A stretch of DNA of 64,000 nucleotides from Nitrospiria bacterium (GTDB taxonomy: Bacteria > Nitrospirota > UBA9217). The position numbers and the translations under genes were made by a program. This document shows, in pieces, positions 34,343-41,648 of the stretch (the first letter of the stretch is position 1; every line of letters starts with the position of its first letter). Under the pieces are notes generated by a model. That model ran no database searches and was not told the origin of the DNA. It saw only the letters and a list, made by a program, of their open reading frames with translations. The stretch lies in the NCBI GenBank assembly GCA_919902495.1, contig CAKKRC010000028.1:23261-87260 (forward strand). Direction: 5' to 3'.

Positions 34343-34508
34343 ACCGCAGAGTTCGCAGAGATCGCTGAGAAAACAGAAGAAAAAAACACTTCTATTAAAC
34401 AGGTTGCACTTTGCGGTGAGCCGCTTTAATTACTTCTCTTATAAAAAGAACTTACTCTGCGTTCTCAGCGATCTCGCCTGGAGGCGCCTACTTTTGGCTG
34501 CGGTGAAA
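34343..34508. repeat. Inverted-repeat element with GCGCCTACTTTTGGCTG tail, fadI-fadJ spacer
   Basis: Left arm from 34343 (accgcagagttcgcagag ...). Right part 34455-34508 (ctctgcgttctcagcgatct ...) ends with the GCGCCTACTTTTGGCTGCGG tail shared with two other elements. Confidence 0.7.
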
Positions 34509-34517
34509 ATTGTCGTT

Positions 34518-35801
34518 TCACGATCTTTCCACGATCATCGTCCCGCCCTGGCCGCCGCCGATGCACAGAGAGGCGAGTCCGGTGGAGAGCCCCCGCCGCT
34601 CCATTTCCTTGAGCAGCGTGATCACGATGCGGAGGCCCGACGATCCGACCGGGTGACCCAGGGCGATGGCGCCGCCGTTCACGTTCAGGATGTCCCGCCG
34701 CAGTTCGCCGATGGGATCCTCGCCCGGCAGGTGTTTGTGGAAGAACTCCTTCGATGCAGCCGCTTTTTCGCAGGCGATCGTCTGGGCGGCGAAGGCCTCG
34801 TTCAGCTCGATGAGCTCGATGTCCGAAAGCTTCATGCCCGCCAGTTTCAGCGCTTTGTGCGTTGAGAATACCGGGCCGAGCCCCATCCGTGACGGGTCGT
34901 TTCCCGCAAAGGCGAAGGCCCTGATCCGCCCCAGGGGTCTGTGCCTCAGTTCCTTCGCCCGCTCAGCGCTCATAATGAGAGCTGCTGCCCCGCCATCGGT
35001 GATGGGCGACGAGTTCCCCGGTGTTACCGTGCCGTACTTCCGGTCGAAATAGGGCTTGAGCCGGGCCAGGTCATCCATGGTCTGATGCTTGCGGGGGCCG
35101 ATATCCTCTTCGACCGGCTCGAACTTCGGCGGAACGTACACGGGGGCGATCTCGTTCCTGAACTTGCCGGCTTCGTTCGCCGCCGCCCATTTCTGGTGGC
35201 TCCAGAGGGAGAACTCGTCCTGCTCCCGCCGGGTAATGCCGAAGTCCCGGGCAAGGTTTTCGGCGGTCTGTCCCATGTTCAGTCCCGAGATAGGGTCCGT
35301 AAGGCCCAGGGTGAGCCCTGGCACCGGCACCAGGTCCTTCGGCCTGATGGAGAGCGCCGCCGCGGCCTTTCCCCATACGGATTTCGACCTGCCGATACTG
35401 GTAAATATCTCTTTCAGCCGTTTCGTCGTATAGAATCCGAAATTGGACATGGATTCCACCCCGGCGACGAGAACGGTGTCTGAAAGCCCCGCCGCGATCT
35501 GCGCGTAACCGCTTGCGATCGCCTGCATTCCCGACGCGCAATTGCGCTGCACGCTGTATGCGGGAACGCGCCGGGGGATGCCGGCGCGGAGCGCGATGAC
35601 CCGGCCGATATTGGCGACCTCTGCCGGCATGCCGGCGTTGCCCACGATCACCTCGTCCACCCGCTCCGGGTCGATGCCGGTCCTGGCCACGATCTCCTTA
35701 ATAACGAAGGTACCCAGCGCGTCTGCGGACAGTTCCTTCAGTGCCGTACCGGCCTTGGCGTAGGGTGTCCGGATCCCGTCTATGATGACGATGTCTTTCA
35801 T
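34518..35801 (-). CDS. fadI: Acetyl-CoA acyltransferase (3-ketoacyl-CoA thiolase)
   Basis: 427 residues. The acylated Cys is in QRNCASGMQAIASG; the others are ELNEAFAAQ, NVNGGAIALGHPVGSSGLR and CIGGGQGGTMIVE. It catalyses the last, thiolytic step of beta-oxidation. The length and the 'VPAYSVQRNC' context suit the FadI/trifunctional-partner type. Partner of the fadJ product. Confidence 0.94.
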   Translation of the reverse strand: MKDIVIIDGIRTPYAKAGTALKELSADALGTFVIKEIVARTGIDPERVDEVIVGNAGMPAEVANIGRVIALRAGIPRRVPAYSVQRNCASGMQAIASGYAQIAAGLSDTVLVAGVESMSNFGFYTTKRLKEIFTSIGRSKSVWGKAAAALSIRPKDLVPVPGLTLGLTDPISGLNMGQTAENLARDFGITRREQDEFSLWSHQKWAAANEAGKFRNEIAPVYVPPKFEPVEEDIGPRKHQTMDDLARLKPYFDRKYGTVTPGNSSPITDGGAAALIMSAERAKELRHRPLGRIRAFAFAGNDPSRMGLGPVFSTHKALKLAGMKLSDIELIELNEAFAAQTIACEKAAASKEFFHKHLPGEDPIGELRRDILNVNGGAIALGHPVGSSGLRIVITLLKEMERRGLSTGLASLCIGGGQGGTMIVERS

Positions 35802-35862
35802 AATATTATTTTACCTCTTAACCACTGATGAACACTGATAAGACCTTGATGCAACAGTATTT

Positions 35863-35975
35863 TACCGCAGAGGACGCAGAGCTCGCGGAGAAACGGCCAA
35901 TAATGTTTTCATTCAGGACGGCCTCTGCGGTCTCAGCGATCTCGCCTGGAGGCGCCTACTTTTGGCTGCGGTAAA
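35863..35975. repeat. Inverted-repeat element with GCGCCTACTTTTGGCTG tail, fadD-fadI spacer
   Basis: Left arm from 35863 (accgcagaggacgcagag ...). Right part 35922-35975 (cctctgcggtctcagcgatc ...) ends with the shared tail. It is nearly identical in its right half to 34455-34508. Confidence 0.72.
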
Positions 35976-35981
35976 AAAGAT

Positions 35982-37691
35982 CTATATCTGCTCCTTGATC
36001 CCGAGCTTCACCCGCTCCTCATCCCGGAGCACCCGGCGGAGGACCTTGCCGACCAGGGTCTTCGGGAGCTGGTCGCGGAACTCCACTTCCTTCGGGACCT
36101 TGAATTTCGACAGCTCGACCTTGCAGAATTCGATGATCTCCGCGGCCGTGGCGGTCTGGCCCTCTTTGAGGACGATGTAGGCCTTTATCTTCTCTCCCAT
36201 GAACTCTTCGTGCGGAAGGCCCACGACCACGGCGTCCTTCACCTTGGGATGGGTGAACAGCACTTCCTCGATCTCCCGGGGATAGACGTTCTCTCCGACG
36301 GTCTTGATCATGTCCTTGATGCGGTCCACGATCATGAAGTACCCCTCCGGGTCCATCTTCGCGATGTCGCCCGTGTGGAGCCATCCGCCCCGGAGCGTCG
36401 TCGCCGTCTCCTCCGGCTTGTTCCAGTAGCCTTGCATGACATGCGGTCCCCGGACGACCAGTTCCCCGGCCTCGCCGAGGGCAAGTTCCTTCATTCCGGT
36501 CTCGACGTCCATGATCTTCGCCTCGGTGTCGGGCCAGGGCAGGCCGATGGTCCCGGGCTTTCGTCTGCCGAAGATGGGATTCGCATGGGTGACCGGCGAG
36601 GCCTCGGTCAGTCCGTAGCCTTCCACGATCCGCGCCTTGGTGAGTTGTTCGAACATGTCCTGAACCTCATGCATGAGCGGGCCGGCGCCGCTGATGGCCG
36701 CCTTGATGGAGGTCAGGTCGTACTTCTGGATCTTCGGAAAGTGTCCGATGGCCTGATACATGGCCTGGATGCCGGGGAAGATGGTGGGGCGGTGTTTCTG
36801 GATCGCGTCGAGCACTTCCTTGGTGTGGAACTTCGGCAGCAGGATGAGCTCGGCGCCGATAAGAACGCCGAGGTTCATGGCCGTGGTCATGCCGTAAACA
36901 TGGAAGAAGGGGATGACCGAGAGGATCCTCTCCTCGCCTTCGTTCCGAACCGTAAGCCAGGTCCTGCATTGCACCGCGTTCACGACCAGGTTCCGATGGG
37001 TCAGGATGGCCCCTTTGGGTATCCCCGTCGTCCCGCCGGTATACTGAAGTATGGCCGTGTCCCGGGAGGAGACGGGACTGTCCGGCCTGGCATCGGACGC
37101 ATGGGAGATGAGCGCTATGAAATCATGGATCGGCGGGACCCGTTTGACGGACACCCATTGTTTCTCGATCTTCGCCTTGATCGGGTACAGCAGGTTCAGC
37201 GGGAAGGGGAGATAATCCTTGATGCCGCAGAGGATGAGGGTCTTGACGGAAGTCTTCGGGAGCGCCTGCTTGATGACCGGGTAGAACATGTCCACGGCGA
37301 CGAGGGTCTCCGCACCGCTGTCCTTGAGCTGTACTTCGACCTCATGCGCGTGATAGAGGGGATTGGTCGTAACGGCGACGGCCCCGAGCCGAAGGGTGCC
37401 GTAGTACGCGATGACCATCTGGGGGATGTTGGGGAGCATGAGCGCCACGCGGTCGCCCTTCTTCACCCCGAGGCCCGCAAGGGCATGGGCAAAACGGTTG
37501 ACCAGCCGGTCGAGTTCGGCGTAGGTGATCTTTCTGCCGAAGAACAAAAGCGCGGTATGGTCAGGGAATTTGCGGGTGGTTTCCTCAAGGACCCCGCCGA
37601 GGGTCAGGTCCGGATAGGCCAGCGTAGCCGATACGCCCGGTTCATAGTACTGGACCCAGGGCGTTAACGATGTGTTCTTGATGGTTTCCAT
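35982..37691 (-). CDS. fadD: Long-chain acyl-CoA synthetase
   Basis: 569 residues from ATG 37691, with AAGGAGG 7 nt upstream. The ANL superfamily P-loop is QYTGGTTGIPKGAILTH; A5 is VEGYGLTEASP, A7 WLHTGDIAKMDPEGYF, A8 RIKDMIKTVGENVYPREIE and the A10 Lys is in LPKTLVGKVLRR. It activates fatty acids to acyl-CoA with ATP, feeding fadI/fadJ. Confidence 0.94.
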   Translation of the reverse strand: METIKNTSLTPWVQYYEPGVSATLAYPDLTLGGVLEETTRKFPDHTALLFFGRKITYAELDRLVNRFAHALAGLGVKKGDRVALMLPNIPQMVIAYYGTLRLGAVAVTTNPLYHAHEVEVQLKDSGAETLVAVDMFYPVIKQALPKTSVKTLILCGIKDYLPFPLNLLYPIKAKIEKQWVSVKRVPPIHDFIALISHASDARPDSPVSSRDTAILQYTGGTTGIPKGAILTHRNLVVNAVQCRTWLTVRNEGEERILSVIPFFHVYGMTTAMNLGVLIGAELILLPKFHTKEVLDAIQKHRPTIFPGIQAMYQAIGHFPKIQKYDLTSIKAAISGAGPLMHEVQDMFEQLTKARIVEGYGLTEASPVTHANPIFGRRKPGTIGLPWPDTEAKIMDVETGMKELALGEAGELVVRGPHVMQGYWNKPEETATTLRGGWLHTGDIAKMDPEGYFMIVDRIKDMIKTVGENVYPREIEEVLFTHPKVKDAVVVGLPHEEFMGEKIKAYIVLKEGQTATAAEIIEFCKVELSKFKVPKEVEFRDQLPKTLVGKVLRRVLRDEERVKLGIKEQI

Positions 37692-37810
37692 GGCGAACCT
37701 CCTTGCCGTCGGCAGGATCATCACGCGGCAGACGGTTGGAAATTGAAGATAGAATTAGTCCTTAATATTCTGTCCTTATTATACCACCATCCGGAAACGT
37801 TTGGGGAGGG

Positions 37811-39064
37811 TCAGCGGCGGGGCTTGGACCGGTCGGACGTGCGTCGCCTGGCGGGTTGAGGAGGACGCAGCGCGCGTTCCCGTTCGCTTTTTTGCCGTTC
37901 CTCCTGCGTCCGCCGGATCTCCCGCACGTACAGGCTCTCGTCGGCCCATTCGACGGGTATCTTCTGGCCGATGTACGCCTCGATGGCCTCGAGGGAAAAC
38001 ACGTATTCCTCATCGGCGAGGCTCAAGGCCTTGCCGGTGGCCCCGGCCCTGCCGGTGCGGCCTATGCGGTGGACGTAGTCCTCGGCGTCCTGGGGAAGGT
38101 CATAGTTGATCACATGGGTGACGTCCTTGACATCGATGCCGCGGCTTGCCACATCGGTGGCCACGAGAAGGGGCAGCCGGCCCTCCTTGAAGTCAGCAAG
38201 GATCCTCAGCCGTTTCTTCTGTTCGATATCGCCGGTGATGGCCTGGGACTTCCAGTTGTTGCGATTCAGCCGCTCCACGACCATGTCGGCGGCGCGGCGG
38301 GTATTCACAAAAATGAGGGCGCGTCCGGGCTGCTCCTTTTGCAGGAGGCCGAGGAGGAGCGGGACCTTCTCATGTTTTCCCACATGATAGAGGACCTGTT
38401 CCACCTTTTCGACCGTCACCTGTTCGGGCGTGATGGAGATCTTCTCAGGCAGGTTCATGTGCTCGTAGGCAAGCTCCATGACCCGGTAGGAGAGGGTGGC
38501 GGAGAAGAGCATGGACTGGCGTTTCGTGTAGTCGGGCAGTTTTTTCAGGAGGTACCGCAGGTCGTCAATGAAGCCCATGTCGAACATGCGGTCGGCCTCA
38601 TCGATGATCAGATAGCGGGTCTTCTTGAGGCTGTATACGTGCTGCTTGAAATAGTCGATGAGCCTGCCGGGCGTGCCGATGAGAACGTCGACTCCGTTCT
38701 GAAGCGCGGTGCGCTGTTTTTCATAGTCGATACCGCCGTAGACCGCGAGACAGCGGAAGCCGGTGAACTTGCCGAGCCGCTCCGCCTCGTGGAATATCTG
38801 GTCCGCGAGCTCGCGGGTCGGCGCGATGATCAGGGCCTGGGGAGAGTTCCCGATATCGACAACGGGGTTGCGGACCATGCGGGTAAAGAGCGAGATGAGG
38901 AACGCCGCCGTCTTTCCGGTCCCGGTCTGCGCTTGCGCGGCAACGTCCTCGCCGCGGATCGCGCGGGGAAGGACGGCCTCTTGAACCGGTGTGCACGTCG
39001 TGAATGTCGAATGTTCTATACCCTGCCGGACCTCGTAGGGGAGGTCGAGTTCGCTGAAGTCCAT
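37811..39064 (-). CDS. DEAD-box RNA helicase (RhlB/RhlE-like)
   Basis: 417 residues from ATG 39064. Motifs in order: Q motif (CTPVQEAVLP), AQAQTGTGKTAAF, PTRELADQ, TPGRLIDY, DEAD in LIIDEADRMFDMGF, SAT (LFSATLSYR), RALIFVNTRRAAD, VATDVASRGID and HRIGRTGRAG. The tail is basic (RPPQPARRRTSDRSKPRR), for RNA binding. A longer frame to 39199 exists, but the Q-motif spacing and the RBS-like GGAACGGAG favour 39064. It likely acts in RNA turnover or ribosome assembly. Confidence 0.92.
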   Translation of the reverse strand: MDFSELDLPYEVRQGIEHSTFTTCTPVQEAVLPRAIRGEDVAAQAQTGTGKTAAFLISLFTRMVRNPVVDIGNSPQALIIAPTRELADQIFHEAERLGKFTGFRCLAVYGGIDYEKQRTALQNGVDVLIGTPGRLIDYFKQHVYSLKKTRYLIIDEADRMFDMGFIDDLRYLLKKLPDYTKRQSMLFSATLSYRVMELAYEHMNLPEKISITPEQVTVEKVEQVLYHVGKHEKVPLLLGLLQKEQPGRALIFVNTRRAADMVVERLNRNNWKSQAITGDIEQKKRLRILADFKEGRLPLLVATDVASRGIDVKDVTHVINYDLPQDAEDYVHRIGRTGRAGATGKALSLADEEYVFSLEAIEAYIGQKIPVEWADESLYVREIRRTQEERQKSERERALRPPQPARRRTSDRSKPRR

Positions 39065-39583
39065 GGTGCTCCGTTCCTGGTGAAGACATTTCGTCAACAA
39101 AATAACCGTACCACTATACCATAAGAGCGCGATGCGGGAAAGGGAAAACAACAGTGTGATACGCGTACTGTGCGGCGTGTTGTTGACAGAACTGCACACG
39201 CGCGAGCGACAACGACGTTGGCGTTCATTGCGCGATCACGTGCGGCACCTCTTCCGAAGAGGCAGCGGGCTTTGTGGTGGTCTTGTCTGTGCGTGCAAAC
39301 AGGGGAGAGTTTGGCGGGAAAAGAGCGTTCTTTCGTGCGAGCGGCACGTCTCCTCTCTTCCGGTGCTCGAACCGGAGCGAAATTTCTCCGCGAGAACGTG
39401 GCGCACGATGAACAAGTATTATTGGTAAAAAAGCTTATTTCCCAAACTATTCTGTCCCAATTTTTATCGGTGGTGATACATGTGTTGATAAATAGTCTAA
39501 CCCCATGAGAAGTAATTTTTTTATTTTTTCTGTTGACAAAATATACACTCTTGTTGTATATTCGTCCACAGAGGTGAGGGAAA
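39065..39583. other. Intergenic region between the helicase and the MNT/HEPN pair
   Basis: 519 bp, divergent leader. No supportable protein gene and no tRNA. It contains a CCTCTTC/GAAGAGG palindrome near 39250 and a long AT-rich part from about 39410, ending in the promoter/operator at 39533-39562. A small RNA or a long helicase 5' leader cannot be excluded. Confidence 0.5.
39533..39562 (+). promoter_or_regulatory. Promoter with overlapping operator-like inverted repeat of the MNT/HEPN pair
   Basis: TTGACA (39533-39538), 18-bp spacer, TATATT (39557-39562). A perfect 7-bp inverted repeat AATATAC (39540-39546) / GTATATT (39556-39562) spans the spacer and the -10, placed for autorepression by the winged-helix part of the antitoxin. 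Confidence 0.6.
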
Positions 39584-40150
39584 TTGCTAAGCAAACTCTT
39601 CTCTTCGACGAGAGCAGAGCTTTTAAGTTTGTTCTTTAACAATCCGGATGAAAAGTTCTACCTCAGGGAGATCGCACGCCACATCAGCAAGGATGCGGCC
39701 GGGATCAAACGAGAGTTAGACACCCTGGTGAAGATAGGGCTTCTGGGAGTTGAAAAGCGGGGCGTGCAGAAGTACTACTCAGCCGACAAGAACTCGCCGA
39801 TCTTCACCGAAATGAAGGGCCTCATCTTCAAGACGACCGGCATCCAGGGATCCATCAAAGCGGTCCTGTCGAGGTTGAAAGGGGTGCAGGTAGCGTTCAT
39901 CTACGGCTCCTACGCCAAGGGAGCCGAAAAAGAGGACAGCAACATCAACCTCATGGTCATCGGGCAGGTGAACATCACGGAACTGAATGACGTGGTCATG
40001 GGGCTCGAAGAGAAGATGAAGCGTGAGATCGATTATCTGGCTTTCGACGAACAGGAGTACCGGAAGCGGAAGGATGCAAAGGACCCCTTCATCCGGGAGA
40101 TCGTGAAAGGCAAAAAGATATTCCTGCTGGGTAAGGAAGATGACATATGA
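39584..40150 (+). CDS. Winged-helix + nucleotidyltransferase (MNT-type) antitoxin
   Basis: 188 residues from TTG 39584, preceded by GAGGTGAGGG. Residues 1-65 form an ArsR-like winged helix (EKFYLREIARHI ... AAGIKRELDTLVKIGLLG). Residues about 95-180 are a minimal nucleotidyltransferase with GSYAKGAEKEDSNINLMVIG. The motif GS-x9-D-x-D is altered: the second Asp is Asn (DSN), and the following IDL is INL, so catalysis (AMP transfer to the HEPN toxin in known pairs) may be weakened or lost. It overlaps the HEPN gene by 11 bp. Confidence 0.85.
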   Translation: MLSKLFSSTRAELLSLFFNNPDEKFYLREIARHISKDAAGIKRELDTLVKIGLLGVEKRGVQKYYSADKNSPIFTEMKGLIFKTTGIQGSIKAVLSRLKGVQVAFIYGSYAKGAEKEDSNINLMVIGQVNITELNDVVMGLEEKMKREIDYLAFDEQEYRKRKDAKDPFIREIVKGKKIFLLGKEDDI

Positions 40151-40622
40151 AGCGCTCCAAGAGATGGGACTGGAACAGCGTACCGCGGAGACCCAGGAGG
40201 TCATGGGGCTAATGATGCGGGCAGAACGCGATCTTGCCACGGCCCGGTTGCTCCAGGACAAGGATGAGGAGTGGTCCTTTGCAGCAGCCTACCAGGCGAT
40301 GGCGCGTTCAGGAAGGGCGCTGCTCCTCTCCGAAGGCTATCGACCGAAGGGATCGCGGAGCAGGGACACGCACAAAACAGTGGTCACCGCGTCAGGGGTC
40401 ATCCTTGGCGAGAAATACAAAAGCCTCATCAACAAGTTCGACCGGATGCGAAGAAAATACCAGAACTTCATGGTCGAAGCGGGAAGCATGGTTTCCCGTT
40501 ACGAGGCAGGACAGGCGATCCGGGACTCCGAGGAGTTCTGCAGCCTGGTGACCGCACGGCTCAGGGAAAAGTACTCGCAGATGTCGCTGCTGAATGATGT
40601 ACCTCAGCTTGTATCTAGATAA
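40140..40622 (+). CDS. HEPN-domain protein (putative toxin of the MNT/HEPN pair)
   Basis: 160 residues, all-helical. The RNase-type HEPN motif R-x4-H is visible as RSRDTH near residue 78, preceded by a helix (EEWSFAAAYQAMARSGRALLLSEGY) typical of the fold. In known HEPN/MNT type II or VII-like modules the HEPN protein is an RNase controlled by the nucleotidyltransferase partner. The 11-bp overlap with the upstream gene supports joint translation. Confidence 0.8.
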   Translation: MTYEALQEMGLEQRTAETQEVMGLMMRAERDLATARLLQDKDEEWSFAAAYQAMARSGRALLLSEGYRPKGSRSRDTHKTVVTASGVILGEKYKSLINKFDRMRRKYQNFMVEAGSMVSRYEAGQAIRDSEEFCSLVTARLREKYSQMSLLNDVPQLVSR

Positions 40623-40666
40623 GGCCGCTTAGCTCGATCGCGGTAACCGAAAGGGGGTGGATACTG

Positions 40667-40726
40667 ATGCCGGCGAAGAAAAAGGCTGCCAAGAAGAAGG
40701 CAAAGAAGAAAGCAAAGAAGAAGTAG
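40667..40726 (+). CDS. 19-residue Lys/Ala-rich micro-ORF 1
   Basis: ATG 40667 to TAG 40726, with AAGGGGG about 9 nt upstream. It starts MPAKKKAAKKK and contains only Lys and Ala after Pro-2 (13 Lys of 19). It resembles the basic tails of histone H1-like or HU-type proteins and has a near-identical neighbour at 40880. Probably nucleic-acid binding if expressed. Evidence for coding is the RBS, the paired copy and the retained frame. Confidence 0.6.
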   Translation: MPAKKKAAKKKAKKKAKKK

Positions 40727-40758
40727 CTTTTCTCCTCTACCCCACCAATGATGGGGAG

Positions 40759-40783
40759 CGCCGGGGGACCTGGTCCCCCGGCG
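40759..40783. terminator. Strong 12-bp hairpin between the two micro-ORFs
   Basis: CGCCGGGGGACC (40759-40770) pairs perfectly with GGTCCCCCGGCG (40772-40783), essentially without loop beyond CTG. There is no T-tract, so it may be a processing or stabilising hairpin rather than a terminator. Confidence 0.5.
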
Positions 40784-40879
40784 ACATTCACCAGGCGTTC
40801 CGCTCCGGGAACACCGGGCGGTCTCCGATAGATGTAGATGTGGATTGATCCTCAAACAGAAAGGAAGGTGATCCTAACC

Positions 40880-40939
40880 ATGCCAGCCAAAAAGAAAGCC
40901 CCGGCCAAGAAGGCCAAGAAGGCCACGAAGAAGAAATAA
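40880..40939 (+). CDS. 19-residue Lys/Ala-rich micro-ORF 2
   Basis: ATG 40880 to TAA 40939, with AAGGAAGGTG upstream. It starts MPAKKKAPAKKAKK and ends TKKK. Same length and same first six residues as micro-ORF 1, but different codons (cca-gcc-aaa-aag versus ccg-gcg-aag-aaa), which argues for selection on the peptide. A rho-independent terminator follows. Confidence 0.62.
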   Translation: MPAKKKAPAKKAKKATKKK

Positions 40940-40984
40940 CCGTGTTCCATCGAACGGTGTTATCAGTATCAGCAATGAACAAAT

Positions 40985-41016
40985 ACCACGAGGCTTGTCT
41001 TCGTGGTTTTGTTTTT
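40985..41016 (+). terminator. Rho-independent terminator after micro-ORF 2
   Basis: ACCACGA (40985-40991) / TCGTGGT (41001-41007), followed by TTTTGTTTTT. Confidence 0.75.
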
Positions 41017-41202
41017 CCATCCGGCCAGGAATGCAGGTTTTTTATCCTTGATTCCTGGTCCGCGAACCGTCATAATCGTGATCGGATCGCTTGCGCACAG
41101 TCTTCTGAATGATGTTCAGTCGTATAAACGTTACTGTGACCGTGTCCGTCTGATGCTCCTCCCCTGAACGGGGATCAAGCGGTCACCTGACCACTTCGTG
41201 TT

Positions 41203-41535
41203 ATGGCCAAACGGAACTACCTGCAGACCCACAGGACCACCCGGGCCGTCTGGATCAAAAGGCTGTCGGTGATGGCGGGCGTTGCTGCTGGACTCGCTTT
41301 CCTCTGGTCCCTCATCGTCGGTGAGATGGGGGTGGTGAAGTATTACCGGATGAGCGCGCATGCCCGTATCCTCCGGAGCGAGATCGAACACATGAAAAAG
41401 GACAACGCCCGGCTCTCCCGGGAGGTCGACGCCCTCAGGACCGACCCCGCCTACATCGAACGGATGGCGCGTGACAAGATCGGTCTCGCCCGGCCCGGTG
41501 AAGTGGTCTATTATTACGGCGACTCTGCGAAATAG
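41203..41535 (+). CDS. ftsB: Septum formation initiator (FtsB/DivIC family)
   Basis: 110 residues: basic N-terminus, one membrane helix (LSVMAGVAAGLAFLWSLIVG), then a coiled coil (ILRSEIEHMKKDNARLSREVDAL) and the family ending 'DPAYIERMARDKIGLARPGEVVYYY'. It would sit in the divisome with FtsL and FtsQ. The symbol is by family; DivIC is the Gram-positive name. Confidence 0.88.
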   Translation: MAKRNYLQTHRTTRAVWIKRLSVMAGVAAGLAFLWSLIVGEMGVVKYYRMSAHARILRSEIEHMKKDNARLSREVDALRTDPAYIERMARDKIGLARPGEVVYYYGDSAK

Positions 41536-41648
41536 CCGCAGGTGTCTCCTGCCGGTCGGACGCTGATCACGTTGATAATTCGTTTGACATTACCGCGCGG
41601 CTCTCTTAAGATGCCTCGACAGCAGAGCCGAGCCGGTATATACGCGCC

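Noticed and set aside
36210..37667. 485-codon plus-strand open frame across fadD
   Set aside because: Shadow of a motif-complete FadD gene.
37856..39124. 422-codon plus-strand open frame across the helicase
   Set aside because: Shadow; helicase motifs lie on the minus strand.
40759..40783. Classical terminator between the micro-ORFs
   Set aside because: No T-tract follows the hairpin, so it is reported only as a hairpin.
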